DNA from: Flammeovirga pacifica
GTDB lineage: Bacteria; Bacteroidota; Bacteroidia; Cytophagales; Flammeovirgaceae
Length of the DNA stretch: 64,000 nt
Direction of reading: 5' to 3'
Assembly (NCBI RefSeq): GCF_000807855.2
Contig: NZ_JRYR02000002.1
Span: 1,517,429-1,581,428, forward strand
Positions 13,196-22,876 of the stretch are shown in pieces (position 1 is the stretch's first letter; each line of letters begins with the position of its first letter). Under the pieces are notes generated by a model. The model searched no databases. It saw only the letters and a list, made by a program, of their open reading frames with translations, and had not been told where the DNA came from. A program made the translations under genes and the position numbers.

Positions 13196-13328
13196 AATTT
13201 AAAAAATATTAAAGTGTTCTTATTGAGAATAGAACCTATTCTATTTCATTTCACTACAAAACAACATCTTTAATGGGAGTTTGAGCCCCTAATTTTTCAT
13301 TAAAAAAGGGGGAAAAACTAATAAAAAG

Positions 13329-13342
13329 TACGTTTAAACGTA
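13329..13342. promoter_or_regulatory. 14-bp palindrome upstream of the SusC operon (candidate operator)
   Basis: TACGTTTAAACGTA is perfectly self-complementary and sits 134-147 nt upstream of the first SusC start, between it and the terminator of the upstream sulfatase gene. Position suggests an operator or activator site for PUL expression. HTCS regulators usually bind direct rather than inverted repeats, so another regulator is possible. No binding evidence. Confidence 0.35.
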
Positions 13343-13402
13343 TAAATGGACAGATTTTGTTAATTATTAAGAGTATGTGTTTATTTATTTATAAATATCA
13401 AA

Positions 13403-13443
13403 AAAGGATATTCTTGTAAAACAAATTTACAAAAATATCCTTT
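13403..13443 (-). terminator. Hairpin terminator after sulfatase gene
   Basis: An 18-bp stem with one mismatch (AAAGGATATTCTTGTAAA at 13403-13420, complement at 13426-13443), 5-nt loop, then TTTTTGAT on the minus strand. It lies about 42 nt beyond the stop of the sulfatase gene and separates the sulfatase operon from the SusC operon. Confidence 0.75.
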
Positions 13444-13484
13444 AAAATCGTCTCTCTTAATTCATTTATCTCAGGTAGGGGAAA

Positions 13485-14912
13485 CTAATTCGAATGTTTC
13501 TTTTTATGATTCCCCCTTTTATACACCGGTCGATAATTTTCCGGCGTTTTTTTCATGGCTAAAGGAGCATTGGTCTTTTTCATCCATTTCTTTAGATCCT
13601 TTAGTATTTCATCTCTTTTCTTCGTTTCTATCAACGATAAATCATTAGATTCTGATGGGTCTTCCTTTAAATTATAAAGTTCTACCATGTGGTTGGAGTC
13701 TATATTTTTATCTCCGCCGTCTAATACATATTCTTCATGGAAGAACAGTAATTTCCAGTTACCATTAATAGCCACTGTTGTAGGCCGGTTTCTAAAATAT
13801 TCATCCCTTGCCCCTCTTGCATTTTTACCATCAAGGTAAATTGGGTAATGATAATAAATCGTTGACCTTGATAAACTTGCTTCTTTTTGTGTAAGTAGAG
13901 GAACAAAGCTTTCACCATCCAATACTTTGTCTTTTGATTTATTGATCCCTGCCAATTCTAAAAAAGTAGGGTAAAAATCAATATTAATAATTGGTTCACC
14001 AGAGATGGCAGGAGAAATGCCTAAAGGCCACCTAACGACTAAAGGAACACGTACACCTCCTTCGTACAACATTCCTTTGGCTCCTCTTAATGGAGTCTGT
14101 TTTACACGACCAATTGCTCCGTTATCAGATGTAAAAATGACTATGGTGTTATCATCAATTCCCAAATCCTTTAACTTCTTCATAAGAATCCCCATACTTT
14201 CGTCAGTATGTTTTACCATCGCAGCGTATTGGGCATTTTTATGAACCTCACCCTTTGGTTTATCTTCAAAATAATCAATCATTGATTGACGTGCTTCCCA
14301 TTTTGTATGTACAGTATGATGCGATAAGTACAAGAAGAAAGGTTGATCTTTTTGATCTTCCAAAAACTGACAAGCTTTCTCCGTTAAACTGTAGATATCT
14401 TTAGGATCGTCTGTTTCTTTAAAATTGATCTCGCTTGCATCCGTTTCTCCATTCACATCAAATCCTTGATCTGAAGCTGAGCCTTCGATATGCCACTTCC
14501 CGAAAATACCAGTTTTATAACCTCCGTCTCTCAAAGCTTCAGCCAAAGTATAATTCTCTAAAGGCAATCCCTGATCAGGTACAGGCTCTAAACGCATTTG
14601 CTCTTCAGGTCCTCTTTTAGAGTTCCAAACCGCCACTTTACCATGTCTTGGAGAATATTGACCGGACATTAAACTAGCTCTTGAGGGAGCACAATTTGGT
14701 CCAGCAGAATAGGCATTATGAAAGACGAATCCTTCTGCTGCCATTTGATCCAAGTTTGGCGTTTCGTGGTAATCCGATCCCATAAAAGCAGGATCTTTCC
14801 AGCCCATATCGTCTACAAAAAATAGAACGATATTGGGCTTTTTAGCTTGAGAATAACTATTTGATATTATCAATAAAGAGAAACAAATAGTCACTAAACT
14901 TTTTACTTTCAT
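13485..14912 (-). CDS. S1-family sulfatase (formylglycine type)
   Basis: Exported sulfatase that removes sulfate esters from glycans during PUL-driven degradation. 475 residues; signal peptide (MKVKSLVTICFSLLIISNSYSQ). The S1 motif CAPSRASLMSG places the formylglycine-forming cysteine at about C74; metal-binding D34-D35 in FFVDDMGW, and H/K motifs GKWHIEG and SHHTVHTKW follow, with SDNGA as a further metal ligand. The C-terminal part ends with the usual LYNLKEDPSESNDLS. It needs an anaerobic-type or FGE maturase not present in this window. It starts 4 nt after the stop of the preceding sulfatase, so the two are co-transcribed. The sulfate position attacked cannot be read. Confidence 0.93.
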   Translation of the reverse strand: MKVKSLVTICFSLLIISNSYSQAKKPNIVLFFVDDMGWKDPAFMGSDYHETPNLDQMAAEGFVFHNAYSAGPNCAPSRASLMSGQYSPRHGKVAVWNSKRGPEEQMRLEPVPDQGLPLENYTLAEALRDGGYKTGIFGKWHIEGSASDQGFDVNGETDASEINFKETDDPKDIYSLTEKACQFLEDQKDQPFFLYLSHHTVHTKWEARQSMIDYFEDKPKGEVHKNAQYAAMVKHTDESMGILMKKLKDLGIDDNTIVIFTSDNGAIGRVKQTPLRGAKGMLYEGGVRVPLVVRWPLGISPAISGEPIINIDFYPTFLELAGINKSKDKVLDGESFVPLLTQKEASLSRSTIYYHYPIYLDGKNARGARDEYFRNRPTTVAINGNWKLLFFHEEYVLDGGDKNIDSNHMVELYNLKEDPSESNDLSLIETKKRDEILKDLKKWMKKTNAPLAMKKTPENYRPVYKRGNHKKKHSN

Positions 14913-14916
14913 GAAA

Positions 14917-16404
14917 TTACATGTTTTCTCCTTGGAAAGGGAAAGTAGTAGAAGTAGTACGAGCAGTATTAAAGATTTCTTGAGCCTTTTGTACTAATTC
15001 AGGTTGCTGCTTCGCTAAGTTCTTGCTTTCTGAAGGATCGTTAGAAAGATCGTAGATTTCGATTTTCTTACCTTTCTTCAAGTTGTATTGAACTGCTTTC
15101 CAGTTCCCCATTCTTACAGCTCTTCTTCCACCTTTCTCGTGGAACTCCCAATACAAGTAATCATGTTTCTCTTGCTTGCCTTTTTCCCCTTTTAAAGTAG
15201 GTAAGAAAGAGATACCATCAATATTTTGTTCGTTTGGAATTTCAACATCTAAGATATCTGCCACTGTGGGTAAAACATCCCAGAATGCTGATGGATGATC
15301 AGATACTTGATTTTTAGAGATGGTATTTGGCCATGAAACAATCATTGGTACACGGATACCACCTTCGTATAAATCACGTTTTACCCCTTTAAATGGACCA
15401 AACGAGTTAAAGTAATATGGATCTGCTCCACCTTCTTTGTGAGGACCATTATCAGAACTGAATATAACGATAGTATTATCATCCAGACCCAATTCTTTTA
15501 GCTTCTCCATTACATCACCCACAGAATTATCTAGGTAGTGCATCATAGTAGCAAATGCTGCTCGTGGATATTCTTGATCTCCATAAGCTCCTTTAAAGAA
15601 GCGATCTTCGTGAGATAATTTAGAATCGTGGTTTACCTTGTTTACATAAGGTTTTCCTTGAGGATACTTCTCTTTGTACATTTGGAAAAGAGAATCTTGA
15701 GGTACCACCATTTCCGCATGAGGAATTGTATAAGGTAAGTACAAGAAGAACGGCTTATCTTTATTTTGATCTATGAACGACAACGCTTGCTCGTGAATCA
15801 TATCATGAGTATAAGTCATATGTCCATCTGTATTTTTTGGAAGAGGTACTTTTGTACCATTATGTCTTAAGTACAATGGGTAATACGTATGTGCCAATCT
15901 CTGACAGTTATACCCGTAAAACTCATCGAAACCTTGTGCATTTGGAGCACCTTCTGATTGTGGGTAACCTAACCCCCATTTACCAAACATACCTGTTACA
16001 TACCCTTCTTTCTTCAACATTTTAGGTAAGCTATAAGTAGCTGCTGGAATGGGTACCTGACCTTCCGGCATAACCTCTTTATTACCACGAATAGGTGTAT
16101 GACCTGTATGCATACCCGTTAAAAGTGTTGATCTAGAAGGCGCACAAACACTACTACCTGCATAGTGATCTGTAAAACGAATACCACTTTCTGCAAGGGC
16201 ATCAATGTTAGGTGTTGTGAATTTCTCCTGACCATAGCAACTAAAATCACCCCATCCTGCATCGTCTGCTAGTATGTAAATAATATTAGGTTGTTTTATG
16301 TCTTTGCTTGCTGTTTTTTTGTGTGGAGTCGCACATGAACTAATCCCATAAAGAGCTAATAAATATAAGGCTACTTTTATAAGACGATGTTGTAATACAT
16401 TCAT
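14917..16404 (-). CDS. S1-family sulfatase, lipoprotein
   Basis: Predicted membrane-anchored sulfatase of the PUL. 495 residues; lipobox GISSC with C24. Metal-binding DD at 47-48 (ILADDAGWGDFSCYG), formylglycine motif CAPSRSTLLTG with C87, then TGHTPIRGNKE, GKWGLGYPQSEG, and SSDNGPHKEGG; the C-terminal subdomain carries LYWEFHEKGGRRAVR and IYDLSNDPSESKNLA. It resembles the arylsulfatase A/N-acetylgalactosamine-6-sulfatase-like branch and differs clearly from the sulfatase downstream, so the two probably attack different sulfate positions. First gene of a two-gene sulfatase unit; the HTCS regulator gene ends 113 nt upstream on the same strand. Confidence 0.93.
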   Translation of the reverse strand: MNVLQHRLIKVALYLLALYGISSCATPHKKTASKDIKQPNIIYILADDAGWGDFSCYGQEKFTTPNIDALAESGIRFTDHYAGSSVCAPSRSTLLTGMHTGHTPIRGNKEVMPEGQVPIPAATYSLPKMLKKEGYVTGMFGKWGLGYPQSEGAPNAQGFDEFYGYNCQRLAHTYYPLYLRHNGTKVPLPKNTDGHMTYTHDMIHEQALSFIDQNKDKPFFLYLPYTIPHAEMVVPQDSLFQMYKEKYPQGKPYVNKVNHDSKLSHEDRFFKGAYGDQEYPRAAFATMMHYLDNSVGDVMEKLKELGLDDNTIVIFSSDNGPHKEGGADPYYFNSFGPFKGVKRDLYEGGIRVPMIVSWPNTISKNQVSDHPSAFWDVLPTVADILDVEIPNEQNIDGISFLPTLKGEKGKQEKHDYLYWEFHEKGGRRAVRMGNWKAVQYNLKKGKKIEIYDLSNDPSESKNLAKQQPELVQKAQEIFNTARTTSTTFPFQGENM

Positions 16405-16517
16405 TTGATACTAATCATTTATTCTTTAATCGATAACCAAATTTAAAGGAGTCCTTTCGTTTGGTGCGGGGTGTTTTTCATCAAAAACGACCTAAATTTT
16501 AATTATTAGAAGATATA

Positions 16518-19500
16518 CTAATTATTAACCTCTTCTTGTTCAGTAATCTTACTCATTTGTTTGATGTACTCCGAGGCCGACATTCCATAGTGATCTTTAA
16601 AGCATTTTCTAAAATACTTCACATCGTTGAAACCAATCTCATAAGCAATCTCAAAGATCTTTAAGTTAGACGATAACAGTAATTCGCCCGCCTTACGCAT
16701 ACGCACATCTTTAATAAACTCTACCAAAGATTTCCCTGTTACGTCTTTCATTTTCTTGTATAAAGCCGATTGAGACATGGCCATTTCATCCACCAAAAGC
16801 TGTACATTCAAATTAGGATCAGATAGATTGTTTTCGACGATTTCGATGGTTTTCTCTAGGAAATCATCTTCCATCTCTTTGGAATATTTACTTAGTGGTT
16901 TTTGCAATTGCATCACTCCTTTATACATCTGCATCACATGTTCCTTATTCTTTAAGACATTAATCACTTTCTGCTTAAGAATACTAGGTTTAAATGGCTT
17001 GGTAATGTAATCGTCTGCTCCTGTTTCCAAACCTTCTAATTGATGCATCAACGATGTTTTAGCTGTCAATAAATAGATAGGAATATGCCACAATTGTTCA
17101 TTGGTTTTGATATGGTGACACAATTCTGTGCCGTTCATCTCAGGCATCATCACATCACTAACAACTAAAGATATGTTCTTATCTATATGTAAAATATCCA
17201 ACGCTTCTTTACCATTTCCTGCTTTCTTGATCTTACAAGTATCTTTCAGTAGATTAGTCAAATACTGAAGAATCTCTTCATTGTCCTCTACTAAAAGGAC
17301 TGTCTGATTTTCGAAAGTCACCCCTTCTACTTCTTCAATATCCACATCGTTTTGTACATAATAACTTTGCGGCATCACTTCTTTACTTTCTAAGTCGTTT
17401 AATGGAAGTTCGATGATGAAAGTGGTTCCTTTTCCTTTTTCACTTTCTACATGAATATTACCTTTGTGCGCCTCAATTACACTCTTGGCAATTGACAACC
17501 CCAAACCAGTTCCTTTGATGTTGATGGAGTTTGCATTTTTAGTTTGATAGAAACGATCGAAAATTTTATCCAAAGCGTTTTCATCTATACCTAATCCATT
17601 ATCAATGACTCTAAGACTCATCTTTTTATTAGTTTCATCTATTAGTACATTCAAAGTGATTTTCCCATTTGATTCTATAAACTTGAAAGCATTAGAAAGT
17701 AAATTGTAGATTACAGATTCAATCTTTTCTGCATCATAATTAACCATAATCTGATTTTCCGGAACTTCTAATTTAAAATCTATCCCTAGACCTTTAGCTT
17801 TCAGTTTAAACGAATTAAAGATATTTTCTATGAAATTGATAAACTCAAAATTAGTGTTATTCAACTCAAGTGTCTTATCAAATTTTCTAAAATCCATTAA
17901 CTCATTAACCAAACGTAAAAGTTTATTGGTTTGCTGGTAACTCAATGATATTTTTTCCCTTACCTCTGGGGAGATCGATTTGTTTTGTACCACTTCATCT
18001 AAAGGACCTTGCATTAATGTTAAAGGCGTTCTCAAATCGTGTCCTACGTTAGTGAAGAACTCTAATTTTTGCTCTATCAACTCCTCGTCTTTCTCTCTTT
18101 GATTCTGAGCAAAAACCAATTGCGTTTTTAATTTATGTTGATGGATGTAATTGTAATTTATCAACAACATAACGAATAGAACCAAACAAATAAAACCAGT
18201 AATAGAGTACCACCTTTGCCACCAAGGTTTTTTGATTTCAAAAGAAATACTTTTAACCTCAGACCATGGTCCATTATGTAATTTCCCTTTTACTTTAAAT
18301 GTATAGTGACCACTCGAAAGATTAGAATAATACGCCGAATTATTTACATTAGATTTTATCGTCTCAATCCAATCATTGTCGTATCCCTCCAATAAGTATT
18401 TATATTCTATTTTATTCACCTCACTTGGATTGTTTCCAATAAATGAGATGGAGATGTCTTTTTCATCCGGATAAAGGAGGTAACTTTTCTTTTCTCTTAC
18501 CTGACTATCCAAAAGTAATCTTCCGTTAAACTCTTCATCAAAAACTAACTTTTGATGATTGATTTCAAGATCACTAATATCTAAACGAATTTTCTGATTT
18601 TCTTTTTTCCAATTATTAATATCGATAAGCGTTAAACCATCAATACCTCCGAAGAACATGACTCCTTGATTATCTTTGAAATCTGTTTTTACCTTAAAAC
18701 CATTTTCCGCATGAATACCATCAGATTTTCCATACCTAGTGAAGGTTTTTCTTTTTTTATCAAAACTTGTAATTGAAGTACCAGCAACCCAAATATTATC
18801 ATTTATATCATCTACCAACAGTCCTTCAATATCATCTTCTAATAAGCCATTGGAATGATTGTATCTTTTAAAAATGCCCCTTTTTTCATCAATTAAACAA
18901 TTAAGGCCTCCACCAATTGTCCCTGCCCAAATGAGATTCTCAGCATCTCGAACTATAGAGAAAACAAAATTACTACTAAGTGTATTCTCACTAGCTACAG
19001 AGTTCATATATTGTTTTGCATCAATTAGTTCATCTCCTTTAAGGTGAAGTTTTATTAATCCTTTATCTCTTGTACCTAGCCATAATAAATCTTTATCTGC
19101 TTCGTAAAACATAGAATTAATAGTAGAAAGAGTAATGTTTTTTACCCTTTTCACATATTTCATCTTCTTAGTATGAATATTATAACAATACATTCCACCG
19201 TCATTTGTACCAAACCATACATTATCATGTTTATCAGTGGTTAAAATTCGGATATAAAGTCGTTTTGGAAGATGTAGTTCTTTAGGAATGAGAATTTGTT
19301 CAAAGCTGACATTATTAATAGTAGAAAAAGGCTTCTGAGATATATACAAACCATAACCAGCTGTACCTACAACAATATATTTTGAATCCGTTATATCTAA
19401 ATAACTTACAGAAATTACCTGATCCTTTTTTAACCCCTCATGTTTTACTTCCCTTTTAAAATCTTTAGTCACAAAATGAACACCATTATTAGATCCTAAA

Positions 19501-20591
19501 ATGTAATAATCATCCACTTTTGAAATACTTTTGGGAAATTTAAAATTGAAGTTATTATTGTTTATAATATCTATATGTTTAAAATTAGAAGGTTTTAGAT
19601 CAGTATATCTCACACCAATTGAATTACATCCTATCCAAACTGTTTTTGTTTGATCTTCAAAAAATGTAACTATGTTAGGATCATGACCATTGTCTTCTAT
19701 CTTATAAAACTGAGCGTTAAACTCTTTATTTAAAGACCAAATCCCCTTATTAGTACCTACCCAAATAGTATCATCAGATAATTTTATAAGTGCATAAACC
19801 CTATGAATAGGATGATCTGTATTAATTTTTCTTATCGTTTGCTTGTAAAGAGAGATCTTAAATAAACCATTGGACGCACCAATAAGGTAATTCCCTCCTC
19901 CTAATTTTAAGAAAGACCTTGCTCCTTTAATTTTGCTTTCAGAATTTTTAAATCTTTTAAACTTGGCATTATTTCTTCTTTTAAAAAATACACCATTTCG
20001 TTTCCCTATCCATATTGTTCCTTGATCATCACAATGAATTGATCGTACAAAATTGTCTTTTTGAGAATATATATTAAAAGGGATTTCCTGTATATTTTTT
20101 ATCTTCCCTCCTTTTTTTAAAACAAGTTTATACACTTTACTATTCCCTGTAACTGCATACAAACAATTGCCTTCCTTATTCATTGTCATAAATTTTATTG
20201 ACAAGTTTTGAATATCAAAAAGCTCATTGTTTTCTTTGCTATTAATAAGTTGGTGATGTTGTACATTATGATTTAAAGGGTGGAAAGAAGAGATTCCAGA
20301 TTCTTCTGATAATAACCAAAGGAAACCAAATTTATCCTTCTTCATTTCTACCAAACGATTGGATTTTAAACCTTTTGACTTATCGAAGACTTCTATTTTC
20401 TCACCATCAAAATAGTTTAACCCTTTAAGAGTGGCAATCCAAATATAGCCATAATCATCCTGACAAATTGATCGGACATCAGAGTGCGATAGCCCTTTTT
20501 CCACTGTGATCTTCTTTAAATCAAGTGGTATAGATGCTTGCGTATTTAGAGACAAAAAACAAATTAAAGAAATTAGTAATATTCTATTCAT
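16518..20591 (-). CDS. Hybrid two-component system regulator (HTCS) of the PUL
   Basis: Senses a periplasmic oligosaccharide and activates PUL transcription in one polypeptide of 1357 residues. Order: signal peptide (1-19), two beta-propellers built from Reg_prop repeats (e.g. ICQDDYGYIWIATLKGLNYF), a Y_Y_Y immunoglobulin-like domain (about 700-790), one membrane segment (about 797-819), HisKA with H851 in GHDLRTPLTL, HATPase_c with GTGLGLSIAKS, a receiver with phospho-acceptor D1146 in VVSDVMMPEM, and a C-terminal AraC-type helix-turn-helix (IAYEIGFNDVKYFRKCFKDH). All expected catalytic residues are present. It lies in the middle of the PUL, between the sulfatases it presumably controls. Confidence 0.95.
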   Translation of the reverse strand: MNRILLISLICFLSLNTQASIPLDLKKITVEKGLSHSDVRSICQDDYGYIWIATLKGLNYFDGEKIEVFDKSKGLKSNRLVEMKKDKFGFLWLLSEESGISSFHPLNHNVQHHQLINSKENNELFDIQNLSIKFMTMNKEGNCLYAVTGNSKVYKLVLKKGGKIKNIQEIPFNIYSQKDNFVRSIHCDDQGTIWIGKRNGVFFKRRNNAKFKRFKNSESKIKGARSFLKLGGGNYLIGASNGLFKISLYKQTIRKINTDHPIHRVYALIKLSDDTIWVGTNKGIWSLNKEFNAQFYKIEDNGHDPNIVTFFEDQTKTVWIGCNSIGVRYTDLKPSNFKHIDIINNNNFNFKFPKSISKVDDYYILGSNNGVHFVTKDFKREVKHEGLKKDQVISVSYLDITDSKYIVVGTAGYGLYISQKPFSTINNVSFEQILIPKELHLPKRLYIRILTTDKHDNVWFGTNDGGMYCYNIHTKKMKYVKRVKNITLSTINSMFYEADKDLLWLGTRDKGLIKLHLKGDELIDAKQYMNSVASENTLSSNFVFSIVRDAENLIWAGTIGGGLNCLIDEKRGIFKRYNHSNGLLEDDIEGLLVDDINDNIWVAGTSITSFDKKRKTFTRYGKSDGIHAENGFKVKTDFKDNQGVMFFGGIDGLTLIDINNWKKENQKIRLDISDLEINHQKLVFDEEFNGRLLLDSQVREKKSYLLYPDEKDISISFIGNNPSEVNKIEYKYLLEGYDNDWIETIKSNVNNSAYYSNLSSGHYTFKVKGKLHNGPWSEVKSISFEIKKPWWQRWYSITGFICLVLFVMLLINYNYIHQHKLKTQLVFAQNQREKDEELIEQKLEFFTNVGHDLRTPLTLMQGPLDEVVQNKSISPEVREKISLSYQQTNKLLRLVNELMDFRKFDKTLELNNTNFEFINFIENIFNSFKLKAKGLGIDFKLEVPENQIMVNYDAEKIESVIYNLLSNAFKFIESNGKITLNVLIDETNKKMSLRVIDNGLGIDENALDKIFDRFYQTKNANSINIKGTGLGLSIAKSVIEAHKGNIHVESEKGKGTTFIIELPLNDLESKEVMPQSYYVQNDVDIEEVEGVTFENQTVLLVEDNEEILQYLTNLLKDTCKIKKAGNGKEALDILHIDKNISLVVSDVMMPEMNGTELCHHIKTNEQLWHIPIYLLTAKTSLMHQLEGLETGADDYITKPFKPSILKQKVINVLKNKEHVMQMYKGVMQLQKPLSKYSKEMEDDFLEKTIEIVENNLSDPNLNVQLLVDEMAMSQSALYKKMKDVTGKSLVEFIKDVRMRKAGELLLSSNLKIFEIAYEIGFNDVKYFRKCFKDHYGMSASEYIKQMSKITEQEEVNN

Positions 20592-20734
20592 TTCAATTTA
20601 GGAAGTTAGTATTGGTTAGTATCAAAAAGTTAATTACAACTAATAAGTGGACATTTAACAGTTGAATATTATCATAAAAAATAGAGTTTAGTTGCTCTGT
20701 TCGTAAAACTACAACTAATTATTAATATCCTTTA

Positions 20735-20742
20735 CAAACATA
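20735..20742 (-). promoter_or_regulatory. Candidate -7 element upstream of the HTCS gene
   Basis: Read on the minus strand the site is TATGTTTG, matching the Bacteroidota -7 consensus TAnnTTTG, 144-151 nt before the HTCS start. A clear -33 TTTG is not visible at the proper spacing, so the call is weak. Confidence 0.3.
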
Positions 20743-20879
20743 GTGTTTGAGGATATTAATAAAGGTGAAAAAATCATTTTCAATAGCCTAAAAATTCATA
20801 TTTACGCTTCAAATGAGAGTCTTTAGGCCATATTCAGTAAACTAATAGCAAAATTAGGGTGTATTTAAAAATATATGAA

Positions 20880-22799
20880 ATGAAACAAATAAACTTACTT
20901 TTCGCATTTTTTATTAGTGTTCAAACCTTCGCACAACTAAAGGATCAACCCAATATTTTATGGATAACCTTTGAAGATACTTCCCCTCATTTAATTTATG
21001 ATAATCCATCTTCGAATACTCCGAATATGGACCGTTTGGAAAAAGAGGGCGTTCGTTTTAATGCTATGTTTTCGACGGCTACAATTTGTTCTCCGTCTAG
21101 ATCAGCCATTATTACAGGATTGCATGCCACATCTATTGGATCCGGAAACCACAGAAGTAGTATTCCATTTCCTAAGCAAATTAAGGGCTTTCCTTATTAT
21201 TTAAAGCAACAGGGCTACCACACCTCTAATAACGTAAAAACCGATTATAATGTCTTTGATCAAAAGAAGTTTATAAAAGAGTGTTGGACGGAGTCAAACA
21301 AAACAGCCCATTGGAGAAACCGTAAAGACGGTCAGGCATTCTTTTCAGTCTTTAATTTAAACGAATCTCATGCCTCTAGAACTTTTGTGTGGAAAGAAGA
21401 GAAGTATAAAAAAGAAATATTCGATCACCTTCCGAAAGAATTGAGAACAGAAGAAGAATCTTTAATCTTACCTCCATTTTATAGAGATAGTCCAGAAATG
21501 AGACATCACATGGCTAGAATATACAATTGTATTAATTATACAGATTATAGAATTGGTCAGATTCTATCTCAGTTAAAAGAAGATGGATTGGAAGAAAAAA
21601 CCATCATTTTTGTTTTTGCTGATCATGGAGAGGCAATGCCTAGGGGAAAAGGAAATGGAATTAATCTTGGGCATAGAGTGCCGATGTATGTGTATGTTCC
21701 AGAAAAGTACAAACATCTATCTGGCCTAACGATGGGTAACAAAACTGATAGAGTAGGTAGTTTTGAAGACCTAGCTGCAACAATCTTAACTTTAGCGGAC
21801 ATCAAAAAGCCTGCTTATTTTGAGGGAACCGACCTTTTAGCTGAGAACTATAGTAAGACTCATTTCTATGGTCATAAAGATGGAGCAGACGATGCAAGAG
21901 ACATCACCAGAGAAGTTTCTGATGGCCGTTTTATGTACTCAAGAGTATACAATACATCACTTCCTGAAATGCAGTTTAAGCACTATACAGGGATTGCTGA
22001 TATTTATACGACCATGAAATCAGACCTGAAGAATGATCTTTTGAACGAGGATCAGAAGAATATCTTTATTAAATCTCGCGATAAGGAAATGTTATTTGAT
22101 TTGGAAAACGATCCATGGGAATTAAATAACTTGGCAAACGATCCAAAGTATACTAAGCAACTTAAGAAGTTTAGAAAAATCTGTCAAAAAGAAATCTTAA
22201 AGACGAGGGACTTACAATTTATCCCTTATGGTGAAATGATACGATTATCTAAGGAAACAGGGTTAGCTCCCTATGATTTTAAGTTCGATGAATCGATCTA
22301 CCCTTTAAAAGCCATGATGTCTATGATCAATATTTCTGGAGAAGGAAGTAAAGCAATTAGCAAGCAACTGAAAGGATTAAAATCAAAAAATGATTTAGTG
22401 CGTTATTGGGCAGCTTATGGTTTGAGAAATCAAAATTACCTTAAGGATAGTGAGTACCAAATTATTGAAAATGCATTGAAAACAGAGCAAGTATCTTATG
22501 TACAGATTGAATTAGCAACAATATTATGCATCAAAAATACAAATCATGCTTCTTTCAAAATATTAAAAACTTTCTCAACAGGCACTAACTATTTTGATCA
22601 ATGGCATGCCCTTAGAAATGTGTTTGATTATTTACCGAATCAAGGTGAATATCAAGAATTATATCAAAGCGTATTAGATCAGCTTCCTCCTAAAAAGAAA
22701 GTAAAACAACTTCATAAGAATATCTACTTTGATGTTTTAGAAACAGCAAAAGGTGGAATTTATGTCTATAGAATGAATAAAAAATCAAGTTCACGATAA
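20880..22799 (+). CDS. S1-family sulfatase with C-terminal helical (HEAT-like) extension
   Basis: Exported sulfatase, 639 residues from the ATG at 20880, chosen because it begins a clean signal peptide (MKQINLLFAFFISVQTFAQ); a GTG 21 nt upstream is less likely. Formylglycine motif CSPSRSAIITG with C70; the first metal-binding pair is E32-D33 (WITFEDTSPHL) rather than DD, as in some sulfamidase-like S1 subfamilies. VFADHGEAMPRGKGN supplies later metal ligands. After the sulfatase C-terminal subdomain (FDLENDPWELNNLA) about 150 residues of repeated short helices follow (DLVRYWAAYGLRN...), HEAT-like. Transcribed divergently from the HTCS gene; a hairpin terminator follows. Substrate unknown. Confidence 0.9.
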   Translation: MKQINLLFAFFISVQTFAQLKDQPNILWITFEDTSPHLIYDNPSSNTPNMDRLEKEGVRFNAMFSTATICSPSRSAIITGLHATSIGSGNHRSSIPFPKQIKGFPYYLKQQGYHTSNNVKTDYNVFDQKKFIKECWTESNKTAHWRNRKDGQAFFSVFNLNESHASRTFVWKEEKYKKEIFDHLPKELRTEEESLILPPFYRDSPEMRHHMARIYNCINYTDYRIGQILSQLKEDGLEEKTIIFVFADHGEAMPRGKGNGINLGHRVPMYVYVPEKYKHLSGLTMGNKTDRVGSFEDLAATILTLADIKKPAYFEGTDLLAENYSKTHFYGHKDGADDARDITREVSDGRFMYSRVYNTSLPEMQFKHYTGIADIYTTMKSDLKNDLLNEDQKNIFIKSRDKEMLFDLENDPWELNNLANDPKYTKQLKKFRKICQKEILKTRDLQFIPYGEMIRLSKETGLAPYDFKFDESIYPLKAMMSMINISGEGSKAISKQLKGLKSKNDLVRYWAAYGLRNQNYLKDSEYQIIENALKTEQVSYVQIELATILCIKNTNHASFKILKTFSTGTNYFDQWHALRNVFDYLPNQGEYQELYQSVLDQLPPKKKVKQLHKNIYFDVLETAKGGIYVYRMNKKSSSR

Positions 22800-22816
22800 A
22801 AAAACTGAGATAATAA

Positions 22817-22855
22817 AAAGGTGGTTTGCTTCATCAAGCAAAGCAAACCACCTTT
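22817..22855. terminator. Bidirectional terminator between sulfatase and GH2
   Basis: Perfect 15-bp stem (AAAGGTGGTTTGCTT at 22817-22831 with complement 22841-22855), 9-nt loop, T-rich on both exits, between convergent genes. Confidence 0.85.
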
Positions 22856-22876
22856 CCTTAATTCTCTTTAAAGAAA

